Below, piece after piece: positions 17,863 through 26,619 of a stretch of 64,000 nt of DNA. The notes under the pieces were generated by a model, which was not told the origin of the DNA, searched no databases, and saw only the letters and a list, made by a program, of their open reading frames with translations. The stretch's first letter is position 1. Every line of letters begins with the position of its first letter. The translations under genes were made by a program, and so were the position numbers. The DNA is from VSJD01 sp964617825 (GTDB lineage: Bacteria > Verrucomicrobiota > Kiritimatiellia > JAAZAB01), in NCBI GenBank assembly GCA_964617825.1, contig CAZTWL010000007.1:62001-126000 (forward strand), given 5' to 3'.

Positions 17863-20739
17863 GTGAATCATTTTAAATCAATATTGTATTCCGCGCTTGC
17901 GATTGCAGTCGGTCTGATTTGCGCTTCATGCAAAACCCCGGATATGCAATCAACCTTTGTCCGGGAGGGGCAATGCCTGTATGCGGTTGTCTTGCCCGCT
18001 TCCCCTCATCCGAGCGAACGGGTTGCCGGGGACGAATTGATCGAATACACGAAGAAAATATCCGGCGCGAACTTGAAAATTGCGGCGGGAGCAGAGAAAA
18101 ACGCCGTCATTATCGGCACGCTGGCGGATATTAAAGATGTTCCCCGTGAAATAAAAAAACGATTGGAAAAAGCCAAAAGCAATGAGGCGTTCTATCTGAA
18201 AAGCGTGGATGGCAATATCTACATTGTGGGGAAAAAACCGATCGGCGCGCTCTATGGAACTTATGCCTTCCTGGAAAAGTGCCTGGATGTGCGCTGGTTT
18301 TATCCGGGCGCCGCCGGCGAGTATTATCTCAAAAAGGACAATATCGTTCTCGGCAATATCGATGATTTCGAAGAGCCATCCTTCCCGGCCCGCAACCTGT
18401 GTTTATGCGGCACCATTATCGATTTGAAAGATGCGCTGATCTGGATGGGCCGCAATAAAATGCAGATAACCCCCTTATATCATTACCCTGATTACCTGCT
18501 TAGGGGTACGTCAATGGCAGATTACAGATTCTTTTGCACAGCGCGCAATGCGTTTTATGACTCAGGCGGGCATTTAATGTTCGAGCGCGCGGTGCCCAGC
18601 AATACGTTTTTTAAAAGTCATCCGGAGTATTTCACGCTCAGGGATGGGGAACGCAAAACCGGCGACCGGCTGCAGCGGTGCATATCAAATCCGGAAGTCC
18701 TGAAATTGGTGGCCGAGGACGCGATCAAGTGGTGTTCGCAGGGGGAAAACTTTATGTTTTATTATGGCGCCCACGACAGGGCCGAGGCCTGGTGCCAGTG
18801 CGCGGATTGCGTAAAGATGGGAACCTTCGACGGGAAATATTCCACAACCACCCTGGCACATCGTTTTTTCCTGCAAATCGAGGATTACGTGCTGAAACGG
18901 CACCCTGAGTTTAGTTCCCAGTTAGTGCAGTTCCCTTACAGCGATTACCGGAAAGTGCCGGACGATCCCGCCATTAAGTATAAAGGCCTTGGTAAAAGCA
19001 TCTATTGCGCCCATCAGCGCTGTTATGTGCACGATCTTGACGATACCAACTGTTCCTTCAATGTGCCGATCAATCGGGAAATTCTCGAATGGCAGAAACG
19101 GTGCCCGGGCGGTATCCAGGTTTATGAGTATACGGACGTTGCCCATGTCGATTATTGCCCATTGGAATATAAGCTGGCCGTATTTCTCAAGCATCTGAAA
19201 TCGATCGGGGCCGCGGGCTGGACGAACGAGGAAATCCCCCTGAATTCATATTGTTATACCCCGGATGCCATAAAAACACAGGAACGCTGGCTGACGTTGT
19301 GGCCGATGTATTATGTGGCGTCGCATTTGCTTTGGAACGTCGATGCCGATGCGGACCGGTTGCTGGACGATGCCTACGACAAATATTATGGCGCCGCGGC
19401 CCCGGTCATGAAGCAATACCACGCGCTCCGCAAGAAGCTGTGGGATCGTGCGCCCGGTCATTCCTACTACGGCGGTGGTACGCGAGCGGCCTACTGTCTG
19501 ACGGACCATGGCGCGGAAAAACAGCTGGATGCCTGTCTGGATGAGGCTTTTAAGCTTGCAGCCAAAGAACCGCAGGTGCTCGAGCGCCTGGCGCTGGACC
19601 GGAAATACCTGGATCTTTATTGGAAGAAAGAAACCGAAAAGCTGGAAAAATTATTTTCCGCGGAAAAAAGCATTGTGCCGGCCTGCGCTGACAAAACCAT
19701 GCAGGTCGATGGCGTTCTGGCGGAGGATGTCTGGGCGCGCGCGCGTCCGCTCAATAATTTTATTTTGATCGGCAAGAATGGCGCTCCCAAGGAAAAAACG
19801 TCCGTCCTGGTCGCATATGACAAGGATAATCTTTATTTTGCGATTCGCGCGTTCGAAGAGAACGCCTGGGCGCCACCAAAAGCCGAGGCCAGTGAACGCG
19901 ACGGGAAAGTATGGGCTGATGATTCCGTGGAGATCTTTATTGCTGCGCCCGGCGACGACAGTAATTACTACCACCTTGCGATCAACACCAAGGGCGCTTT
20001 GTATGATGCCAAAAATCGGGATTCGGCGTGGACATCGCAAACAACGCTGGCCGTTCGGAAGGAAAAAGACGGTTATGTTTACGAAGTCAAGGTGCCGGTG
20101 AAGGAAATGAACTGCGCCGCGGTTGCGCCCGGCCAGACCTGGGGGCTGCATTTCATGCGGTCGTGCATGAATCTGCAACCTCCGGCAAGCGAGGAGGCGT
20201 CGTCGGTCGATGGCGTTCCACCGCACAGTCCGAATAGCTTCCGGAGGGCTGTGATCAGCCGGAATCTGGTCAAAAACGGCAATTTTGCGATCTTGGAAGA
20301 CTACAAGGGCGACAATAAAAGCTTGCAGGGAACAAAATTTCCCAAGGACTGGGAGTTTGCCGGCGCGGCCTGCAAGATCGTTGCGGACCAGAACGGCAAC
20401 AATCAGGTTCTGCTGACGAACGGAACCATTTTCATGTTTCTTGGAAAATTTGCCGAAGAGAATTCGGCGCTGTCGGTCAACGTGACTGCGTCCGGGTCGG
20501 GCAGCGTTTTTGTCAAGCTCTGGACATGGCAAAACCCGAACAAGTGGGATGAAAGGCTGGATCAAAAGCATCCGGAGCTCCAGAAATTCAAGGCGTCGAA
20601 AGACATGCAAACGTTAAACTTCAAGTATGACTTTGCCAAGGGAGAGAATATAATTCTATATATCTATGCCAAGGGCGAGGTGCTTGTCTCCGCAGTCAAT
20701 GCGGTTGTTGTTAAACGCGAGGATAAGCCAAAAGCGTGA
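17863..20739 (+). CDS. DUF4838 lipoprotein with C-terminal CBM9/DOMON-like domain
   Basis: A 958-residue protein starting at GTG 17863, selected by AAGGAGGG 7-8 nt upstream; the frame is open further back but only inside the previous gene. The N-terminus is a lipoprotein signal with CASC (Cys23). Residues about 40-150 resemble the alpha/beta domain preceding GH20-type barrels; 180-600 match DUF4838, including YFTLRDGER and AWCQCADCVKMG. Residues about 620-790 look like a CBM9/DOMON-type sugar-binding domain (VDGVLAEDVWARA; WADDSVEIFI). A third beta-rich domain follows to the end. A likely surface glycan-binding or -cleaving protein. A shorter DUF4838 protein without a signal is at 43818. Confidence 0.82.
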   Translation: MNHFKSILYSALAIAVGLICASCKTPDMQSTFVREGQCLYAVVLPASPHPSERVAGDELIEYTKKISGANLKIAAGAEKNAVIIGTLADIKDVPREIKKRLEKAKSNEAFYLKSVDGNIYIVGKKPIGALYGTYAFLEKCLDVRWFYPGAAGEYYLKKDNIVLGNIDDFEEPSFPARNLCLCGTIIDLKDALIWMGRNKMQITPLYHYPDYLLRGTSMADYRFFCTARNAFYDSGGHLMFERAVPSNTFFKSHPEYFTLRDGERKTGDRLQRCISNPEVLKLVAEDAIKWCSQGENFMFYYGAHDRAEAWCQCADCVKMGTFDGKYSTTTLAHRFFLQIEDYVLKRHPEFSSQLVQFPYSDYRKVPDDPAIKYKGLGKSIYCAHQRCYVHDLDDTNCSFNVPINREILEWQKRCPGGIQVYEYTDVAHVDYCPLEYKLAVFLKHLKSIGAAGWTNEEIPLNSYCYTPDAIKTQERWLTLWPMYYVASHLLWNVDADADRLLDDAYDKYYGAAAPVMKQYHALRKKLWDRAPGHSYYGGGTRAAYCLTDHGAEKQLDACLDEAFKLAAKEPQVLERLALDRKYLDLYWKKETEKLEKLFSAEKSIVPACADKTMQVDGVLAEDVWARARPLNNFILIGKNGAPKEKTSVLVAYDKDNLYFAIRAFEENAWAPPKAEASERDGKVWADDSVEIFIAAPGDDSNYYHLAINTKGALYDAKNRDSAWTSQTTLAVRKEKDGYVYEVKVPVKEMNCAAVAPGQTWGLHFMRSCMNLQPPASEEASSVDGVPPHSPNSFRRAVISRNLVKNGNFAILEDYKGDNKSLQGTKFPKDWEFAGAACKIVADQNGNNQVLLTNGTIFMFLGKFAEENSALSVNVTASGSGSVFVKLWTWQNPNKWDERLDQKHPELQKFKASKDMQTLNFKYDFAKGENIILYIYAKGEVLVSAVNAVVVKREDKPKA

Positions 20740-20745
20740 TTTATA

Positions 20746-21063
20746 AAGTCCAGGATCACGAATTTCTGGCTGGTCTGCTTTCTTGGCGCCGCCATTCTTG
20801 GGGCGCCGGCGGCCACGCACTATCTTGTTCCGACAAATCTTTCGGCGGCCAATACGAAAAAAAGATTCGGCCTTCATTGACTGTGCCGGCGGAAATTACC
20901 TTTTCAACCGTTTGTCGCCCTGCTATAACTCCGGCACTAACCAGCCGGATTGGATGAACGACGCAATTGCCCTCGACGGGCACCCGCGTATTTGCCACGG
21001 CGTGGTGGACATGGGGCCTGCGAGCTCTTTATCCCCGGCGGCACAATGTTCCGAATCAGATGA
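20746..21063 (+). pseudogene. Collapsed third beta-helix gene (signal peptide joined to anchor end)
   Basis: Three pieces in shifting frames match the two intact beta-helix proteins. At 20746-20877 the frame reads a signal peptide ending APAATHYLVPTNLSAANT, matching their N-terminus. From about 20875 another frame reads GGNYLFNRLSPCYNSGTNQPDW and DGHPRICHGVVDMG, their C-terminus. One base missing near 21015 then returns to the first frame for CELFIPGGTMFRIR and a stop at 21061-21063. The whole beta-helix body (about 300 codons) is deleted, and no usable start codon is present. A clear deletion remnant of a third paralogue. Confidence 0.85.
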
Positions 21064-21089
21064 TCAGCCTTATGAACGGTGATATTTCT

Positions 21090-22382
21090 ATGGGTATGCA
21101 CTCGAAATCCCTTGTCACGGAAATTACGGAAAAGGAAAGACGGATCCCGGTTTTCGAAAGCTTCGATGTCGTTGTCGTAGGCGGCGGAATTGCCGGCGTT
21201 GCTGCGGCGCTTTCCGCCGCGCGCTGCGGCGCGCGCACCTGCCTCTTGGAGCGCGAAACCTGCCTGGGCGGCCTCGCAACCCTCGGCTTGATCGTCGAGT
21301 ATCTGCCGCTTTGCGATGGGCTGGGACGACAGGTCATCGGCGGGCTCGGGGAAGAGCTTTTAAAAAACTCCTGTAAATATGGCCCCGCCGATTATCCCGA
21401 ATGCTGGCTTCCCGGCGGCGACTTGGAGCAGCGCAAACAGAAGCGCTATTGGCTTACCTATAACGCGGCCTCGTTTATCATCTCCATGGAAGAGCTGGTC
21501 CTGGATAACGGCGTCCAGCCGATCTATGACTGCCGTTTCTGCGGCGTCGCCAAAGAGGGCGGACGGATTTCCGCGGTTATTGTCGAGACCAAAAGCGGGC
21601 GCGGCGCGATTTTGTGCGGCGCGGTCGTGGATGCTTCCGGCGATGCCGATGTCTGCCATCTGGCCGGAGAAGAGACGGTTGTCTATGAGAAAAACGTGTG
21701 TACCGGCTGGTTTTTTTCGCATGACGGCGCGCAGGTTAAGCTCCGTCCGCTGACCGACAATTTTTACAAGGTCGAAACGGGAATGCCTTGTTATTCCGGC
21801 GTGAATTGGCGCGACGTTACGCGCCTGGCCATCGATGGTCGCAAAATGATTATGCGCCATGTCAAGGCCGCCAACGATAAATCCGGCAATAAAAAAGCGG
21901 CAGTTGTTACGCCTTCCATCAGCGGCGCCACGGCGGCGGAAGATGAACGTCAACCGGGTCGCGATATTTACCCGCTCATCATTCCCACTTATCCCGGTTT
22001 CCGGATGACCCGCCGGCTTAAGGGCGCCTTTGAGCTCGACGAATCCCACGACAAAGTTTATTTCGACGATTGCGTTGGCATGACCGGCGACTGGCGGAAG
22101 CGCGGCCCGGTTTTTTATATTCCACTTTCGTCCCTGGCCGGCGTGAAAAACGCGAACCTTGCTGCCGCAGGCCGTTGCATATCGACTACCACTGCCGCCT
22201 GGGACATTACGCGGGTGATTCCGACCTGCGCCGTGACCGGTCAGGCTGCGGGCGCGGCTGCGGCTTTTGTCGCGACGGGCCAGGCCGCATCCATGCAAAA
22301 AATAAACATTGGCCTTCTGCAGCAAACGCTCGTGTCGCAGGGCGTGATTCTGGATAAAAGCTTTGCGGAAGCTAAATCGTAA
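21090..22382 (+). CDS. FAD-dependent oxidoreductase (FAD_oxidored / PF12831 type)
   Basis: About 430 residues with an N-terminal Rossmann fold: VVVVGGGIAGVAAALSAAR followed by an acidic LLERE at the end of the second strand, and a second nucleotide-binding pattern near the C-terminus (AGRCISTTTAAWD...TCAVTGQAAGAAAA). This arrangement matches the FAD-dependent oxidoreductases often found in PVC and Bacteroidetes glycan loci; their substrates are mostly unknown. In-frame ATGs exist at 21060, 21072, 21090 and 21096; none has a strong Shine-Dalgarno, and 21090 is a compromise. It begins just after the beta-helix remnant and may be the last gene of the island. Confidence 0.82.
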   Translation: MGMHSKSLVTEITEKERRIPVFESFDVVVVGGGIAGVAAALSAARCGARTCLLERETCLGGLATLGLIVEYLPLCDGLGRQVIGGLGEELLKNSCKYGPADYPECWLPGGDLEQRKQKRYWLTYNAASFIISMEELVLDNGVQPIYDCRFCGVAKEGGRISAVIVETKSGRGAILCGAVVDASGDADVCHLAGEETVVYEKNVCTGWFFSHDGAQVKLRPLTDNFYKVETGMPCYSGVNWRDVTRLAIDGRKMIMRHVKAANDKSGNKKAAVVTPSISGATAAEDERQPGRDIYPLIIPTYPGFRMTRRLKGAFELDESHDKVYFDDCVGMTGDWRKRGPVFYIPLSSLAGVKNANLAAAGRCISTTTAAWDITRVIPTCAVTGQAAGAAAAFVATGQAASMQKINIGLLQQTLVSQGVILDKSFAEAKS

Positions 22383-22452
22383 AAGAATTTGCGCGTCCCG
22401 CGGGATCCTTGCAGCAGAACGTTGCGTCAATCCAGGATAAAAATTACCCTAT

Positions 22453-23502
22453 ATGTCATTCTCAACCTTGCCGCTCATTCATGGATTGACCCGCGACCAG
22501 CTTGCCGCAGTATGCCGCGAGCTGGAGCAACCCGCCTACCGTGCCCGGCAAATCTGGGAATGGCTTTATCATCGCTTTGTGGCCGAATGGTCTGAAATGA
22601 AGAACATTCCGCTTGGCCTGCGGCAGGCGCTGGCCCTGCGCTTTTCGCTGGCGTCGGCGGCGGTTGCCCGCTCCCAAAGCGAAACGGGCGAGGGAAGCAC
22701 CACCAAATGGCTGATTTCCCTGCCGGACGGCGATTTGGTGGAGGAAGTTCTGATTCCGGCCCGGGGCCGCACGACGATTTGCGTCTCCAGCCAAGTGGGC
22801 TGCGCTTTTAACTGTGCCTTCTGCGCCAGTGGCAAGGCTGGATTCCGGCGCAACCTGGCGACGGGCGAAATCGTTGGCCAGGTGATCGTCGCCTCCCGCA
22901 ACTTGGGCGCGACTCCCTCGAATTTGGTTTTCATGGGCATGGGCGAGCCGTTGGATAATTACGATGCCGTCCTGTCGGCCGTCCGGATCATCAACGATGC
23001 GGAAGGCTTGAGCCTCGGCGCGCGCCGGATTACGATCAGTACCTGCGGAATTATTCCCGGCATTCGGCGCCTGGCGCAGGAAGGTTTGCAGGTGGAGCTT
23101 TCGATTTCCCTGCATGCGCCGGACGATGCCTTGCGCTCGCGCCTCATGCCGGTCAACCGCAAATATCCGTTGAACGATCTGTTGGAAGCCTGCCGAAACT
23201 ATGCCGAGCAGACCGGCCGGCTGATTACTTTTGAATATACATTGATCCGGGGCGTCAACGACTCGCCAGCGCAGGCCCGCGAACTTGTCCGTATCCTGCA
23301 GCCGATTCACGCAAGGGTGAATCTGATTCCGTTGAGCGCCGTGACGGAATTCGATGGGTGTGCGCCCTCCGCGCCAGTCATTGACGAGTTTCTAAATATA
23401 TTGGAACGCGCGCATATTAATGCTACACTGCGCATATCCAAGGGCGGTGGCGTCGATGCCGCCTGCGGGCAATTGCGGCGGCGGCATATCGAGGCGACCT
23501 AG
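22453..23502 (+). CDS. rlmN: 23S rRNA (adenine-2503-C2)-methyltransferase RlmN
   Basis: A 349-residue radical-SAM enzyme. The cluster motif CAFNCAFC (residues about 118-125) binds the [4Fe-4S] cluster; GMGEPLDNYD, SISLHAPDD and the C-terminal GGGVDAACGQL are diagnostic of RlmN, the last containing the methyl-carrying Cys. It methylates A2503 of 23S rRNA and A37 of some tRNAs, in the cytoplasm. Length is usual for the family. The ATG at 22453 has only a weak upstream AGGA. It marks the end of the glycan island and the start of housekeeping genes. Confidence 0.96.
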   Translation: MSFSTLPLIHGLTRDQLAAVCRELEQPAYRARQIWEWLYHRFVAEWSEMKNIPLGLRQALALRFSLASAAVARSQSETGEGSTTKWLISLPDGDLVEEVLIPARGRTTICVSSQVGCAFNCAFCASGKAGFRRNLATGEIVGQVIVASRNLGATPSNLVFMGMGEPLDNYDAVLSAVRIINDAEGLSLGARRITISTCGIIPGIRRLAQEGLQVELSISLHAPDDALRSRLMPVNRKYPLNDLLEACRNYAEQTGRLITFEYTLIRGVNDSPAQARELVRILQPIHARVNLIPLSAVTEFDGCAPSAPVIDEFLNILERAHINATLRISKGGGVDAACGQLRRRHIEAT

Positions 23503-23627
23503 AGTTCAGCAGGCGGTTTTATGCGCTTCTCGATTTGCCGGGGAGAGGCGCTGCGCAAAAGATGCCCGGACTGGCTTGTGTTTAACGATGGAGGCAAGGT
23601 GTAACCGCATATAAGGAGGAGAGTCGC

Positions 23628-24230
23628 ATGACCAAAATTCTCGTTCTTTATTACAGTATGTATGGCCACATCGAAACCATGGCGCAAGCGGAGGCGGAAG
23701 GCGCGCGCAGCGTCGCCGGAACCGAGGTCGCGATCAAGCGCGTGCCCGAACTGATGACGGAAGCTGTGGCGCGCAAGTCCGGCGCCAAGCTGGACCAGGC
23801 GGCGCCGGTTGCGACGGTGGATGAACTGGCGGATTACGCGGCCATTATCTTTGGCGCGCCGACACGTTTCGGCAACATGTGCGCGCAGATGCGCAATTTT
23901 CTCGACCAGACCGGCCGGCTTTGGGCCGGCGGCAAATTGGTCGGCAAGGTGGGCAGCGTGTTCACCTCCTCGGGCACGCAGCACGGCGGACAGGAAACCA
24001 CGATCACCTCGTTTCACTCAACGTTGTTCCATCACGGCATGATCGTTGTGGGCGTTCCCTATGCCTGCCAGGAATTGGTGAACATGAATGAAATCACCGG
24101 CGGCTCGCCCTATGGCGCCAGCACGCTTGCCGGCGGCGATGGCAGCCGGCGACCCTCGGCGAACGAACTGAAAATCGCCCGCTACCAAGGCGCCCATGTT
24201 GCCGAAGTGGCCAAGAAGCTGTTTGCCTGA
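23628..24230 (+). CDS. wrbA: NAD(P)H:quinone oxidoreductase, WrbA type
   Basis: A 200-residue flavodoxin-fold protein: KILVLYYSMYGHIETMA forms the FMN phosphate loop, and GAPTRFGNM, SSGTQHGGQETT and GGSPYGAST are WrbA hallmarks. It carries out two-electron reduction of quinones with NAD(P)H, protecting against oxidative stress. AAGGAGGAG lies 6-7 nt before the ATG, a strong ribosome site. Convergent with pdxB, 13 nt apart; no clear terminator in between. Confidence 0.95.
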   Translation: MTKILVLYYSMYGHIETMAQAEAEGARSVAGTEVAIKRVPELMTEAVARKSGAKLDQAAPVATVDELADYAAIIFGAPTRFGNMCAQMRNFLDQTGRLWAGGKLVGKVGSVFTSSGTQHGGQETTITSFHSTLFHHGMIVVGVPYACQELVNMNEITGGSPYGASTLAGGDGSRRPSANELKIARYQGAHVAEVAKKLFA

Positions 24231-24243
24231 GAGAGGAACAGAA

Positions 24244-25413
24244 TTATTCCTTGAGCTTGAAGCCCAGTCCGCGGATTTTTGCCTCCAACTTGGGATGCCC
24301 TTTGGGAAGCGCCACGCGCGTAAACCTGAATTCCCGGTGGATGGGATAATTCTTGCGGAGTTGTTCGAAATGTTCGCCGCGCGCCTTGGGATCCGCTACG
24401 GCGCCTGCGCGCAGGCGCCGGTCATCGGCCTCGATATCGTAGACCGGCTGCACGATTTTCCAGATGGCCGCTTCATCGCTTAAACCGGCGGGGTCGAGGC
24501 GAATTTCAGGAACCAGCGGCGGTGGCAGCATGTCTTCCGACGGTAACTGGCCTTCCGGGGTCCAGGTTGGCGCCACGCCCATGAATTTGCACACGGCATG
24601 ATACATCATGACCGTGCCCATAACTTTGCCTTCGAACGAGTGGCCGGCGATGTGCGGCGTGGCGATATCCGCCTTGGCCATCACATCGGTCCTGAACATC
24701 GGCTCGCTTTCCCAGGTGTCCAGCACGGCATGGGCCACCTTGCCGGTTGTGCGCGCTTGCAGGAAAGCGTCCGAATCCATGGCGGCGCCGCGAGCCGCAT
24801 CCACAAATATGCAGCCTTTTCTAATCCGCTCGAAGAAATTGCGGCCAGCCAGGTGCCAGGTGGGGTAAGCTCCAGTTTTGGTCAGGGGCACGTGCAAGGT
24901 CAGGATGTCGGCCTCCGCCAGCAGTTGTTCCAAAGGCCGGAAAACCGGGTTGTTTTCGGCCGCCAGCCGTGGAGGATCATTCTGCAGGACGCGCAGCCCG
25001 ATGGCCTGCGCTTTTTGCACCACAAGCCGGCCGACGTTGCCGATACCGACGACGCCGATCGTTTTGCCTTCGAGCGTAAAGCCGTGGCGCTGACTCAAAC
25101 ACAGCAGGGCGGCGATCAAGTATTCCGCGACGCTGTTGGCGTTGCAGCCGGGTGCGGCGGTCCAGGATATGCCGGCCTGGTCAAGGTAGGCTAAATCCAT
25201 GTGGTCGGTGCCGATTGTTGCCGTGCCGACGAACCGGACACGGCTGCCATCCAGCAGGGCGCGATTCGCGCGCAAGGTTGACCTGATCACAAGCACATCC
25301 GCATCGCGAACGCGCTCGGCGGTTATATCCTTCGGCGCCAGGATCGTCAGGTCGCCAAGCTTCCGGAAAGCTTCTTCGGCATAGGGAATATTGGTCGAAC
25401 AAATTATTTTCAT
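24244..25413 (-). CDS. pdxB: Erythronate-4-phosphate dehydrogenase PdxB
   Basis: A 389-residue member of the D-2-hydroxyacid dehydrogenase family. The NAD-binding GVVGIGNVGRLV lies near residue 120, with catalytic residues in the usual Arg (ARGAAMD region), Glu (WESEP) and His (HIAGHS) positions. The N-terminal start MKIICSTNIPYAEEAF, the GTATIGTDHMD strand and the long C-terminal extension favour PdxB over SerA or lactate dehydrogenases. PdxB oxidises erythronate 4-phosphate in DXP-dependent pyridoxal phosphate synthesis; PLP is used by four enzymes in the sulfur cluster nearby. It lies 13 nt downstream of kdsD on the same strand, so the two are probably co-transcribed. Confidence 0.88.
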   Translation of the reverse strand: MKIICSTNIPYAEEAFRKLGDLTILAPKDITAERVRDADVLVIRSTLRANRALLDGSRVRFVGTATIGTDHMDLAYLDQAGISWTAAPGCNANSVAEYLIAALLCLSQRHGFTLEGKTIGVVGIGNVGRLVVQKAQAIGLRVLQNDPPRLAAENNPVFRPLEQLLAEADILTLHVPLTKTGAYPTWHLAGRNFFERIRKGCIFVDAARGAAMDSDAFLQARTTGKVAHAVLDTWESEPMFRTDVMAKADIATPHIAGHSFEGKVMGTVMMYHAVCKFMGVAPTWTPEGQLPSEDMLPPPLVPEIRLDPAGLSDEAAIWKIVQPVYDIEADDRRLRAGAVADPKARGEHFEQLRKNYPIHREFRFTRVALPKGHPKLEAKIRGLGFKLKE

Positions 25414-25426
25414 ATTAATGTTTACC

Positions 25427-26401
25427 TTACATAATCTTGAATTTCGGCAAATCCTGAATATCCACCATGCCGACCAGGCGGTTTTTGCCGTCCACCACGA
25501 GCAGGTCGTCGATGCTGCGTTCCTCGAAGATTTTCAGCACTTCGACGGCCAAATCCTCCGCCCGGACAGTGATCGGCGAGCTGGTCATTACGCTGCGGAT
25601 GGGAAGATTGGCGATTGTTCCATGCTGCTGGGTGATCAGCCGGCGCAGGTCGCCATCGGTAAAAATTCCGGCCAGTTTGCCGGTGCGATCTTCGATCCCA
25701 ACCGCACCCGCGCGGGCGCTGGTCATAGCCAGAATCGCATCCTTGACTTTGGCATTGATGCCGATGCGCGCCAGGCGTTTGTCCTTGCGCATGATATCGG
25801 CCACGCGCAGGAGAAGCGTTCGACCGATGGCGCCGCCGGGGTGGAGCTTGGCAAAATCCTCCTTGCGGAATCCGCGCGCTTCCAGAAGCACGATCGCCAG
25901 TGCGTCGCCCATGGCCAGCATGGCGGTCGTGCTGGCCGTCGGCGCCATATTGAATGGGCAGGCCTCGCGGCGGACCGGGACAAGGATCACTTCGTCGCTG
26001 GCCAGGGCCAGCGCGCTTTTGGCCACGCCGGTCATGGCTACGATCGTTACGCCCAGGCGTTTAACAACCGGCAGGATCTCCAGAATCTCGGCGGATTCCC
26101 CGCTGTGGCTTAGGGCCAGGAGAATATCGCGGCTGCCGAGGATGCCGATATCCCCATGCATGGCCTGCGAGGGATGCAGGGTCACGCTGGGCGAGCCGGT
26201 GCTGGCCAGCGTGGCCGAAATCTTCTGGCCGATGTGAAAACTCTTGCCCACGCCGGCAACCACGATCTTGCCGTCCCGGTTCAGGCCGTCCAGGATGCTC
26301 TGTACGGCGCGCGAAAATTCCTTGCCAAGTTGCGCGCTGACGCACTGCAGTTCCTTGACTTCAATGTCGAGAATTTCACGGGCCCGTTTGACCATTTTCA
26401 T
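25427..26401 (-). CDS. kdsD: Arabinose-5-phosphate isomerase (KdsD/KpsF/GutQ family)
   Basis: A 324-residue protein with an N-terminal SIS domain (about 30-180: VAGVGKSFHIGQKISATLASTG; SHSGESAEIL) and two C-terminal CBS repeats (about 205-320). This is the exact architecture of arabinose-5-phosphate isomerases, which convert ribulose 5-phosphate to arabinose 5-phosphate for Kdo. It implies an LPS-bearing outer membrane, in line with the GT9 gene at 48463. It sits upstream of pdxB, and the 218-nt gap to the AraC gene holds no feature I can support. Confidence 0.92.
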   Translation of the reverse strand: MKMVKRAREILDIEVKELQCVSAQLGKEFSRAVQSILDGLNRDGKIVVAGVGKSFHIGQKISATLASTGSPSVTLHPSQAMHGDIGILGSRDILLALSHSGESAEILEILPVVKRLGVTIVAMTGVAKSALALASDEVILVPVRREACPFNMAPTASTTAMLAMGDALAIVLLEARGFRKEDFAKLHPGGAIGRTLLLRVADIMRKDKRLARIGINAKVKDAILAMTSARAGAVGIEDRTGKLAGIFTDGDLRRLITQQHGTIANLPIRSVMTSSPITVRAEDLAVEVLKIFEERSIDDLLVVDGKNRLVGMVDIQDLPKFKIM

Positions 26402-26619
26402 TATAAGCTCCTATGCGTTTAGATAACTGCCTGGCAGTTGGAAAACAGAACCCGGAACGTTGTGCCAGACAGAGCGAATTCCGGATCCTGCGGAAAATCC
26501 GCGGGGTCAAGAAACATGTCCGCCGACAAAGTCTTTTTTCTATCGCAAAACCGGTGCGAACGCAAGGAACAACCGAGCCTCACTTTGCTGGGTAAAAGCC
26601 AGCAGGCCGGTGGCCGGCC

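Noticed and set aside
20783..21082. A 99-codon small protein gene
   Set aside because: Its sequence is the frameshifted C-terminal module of the beta-helix proteins, so it is part of a pseudogene.
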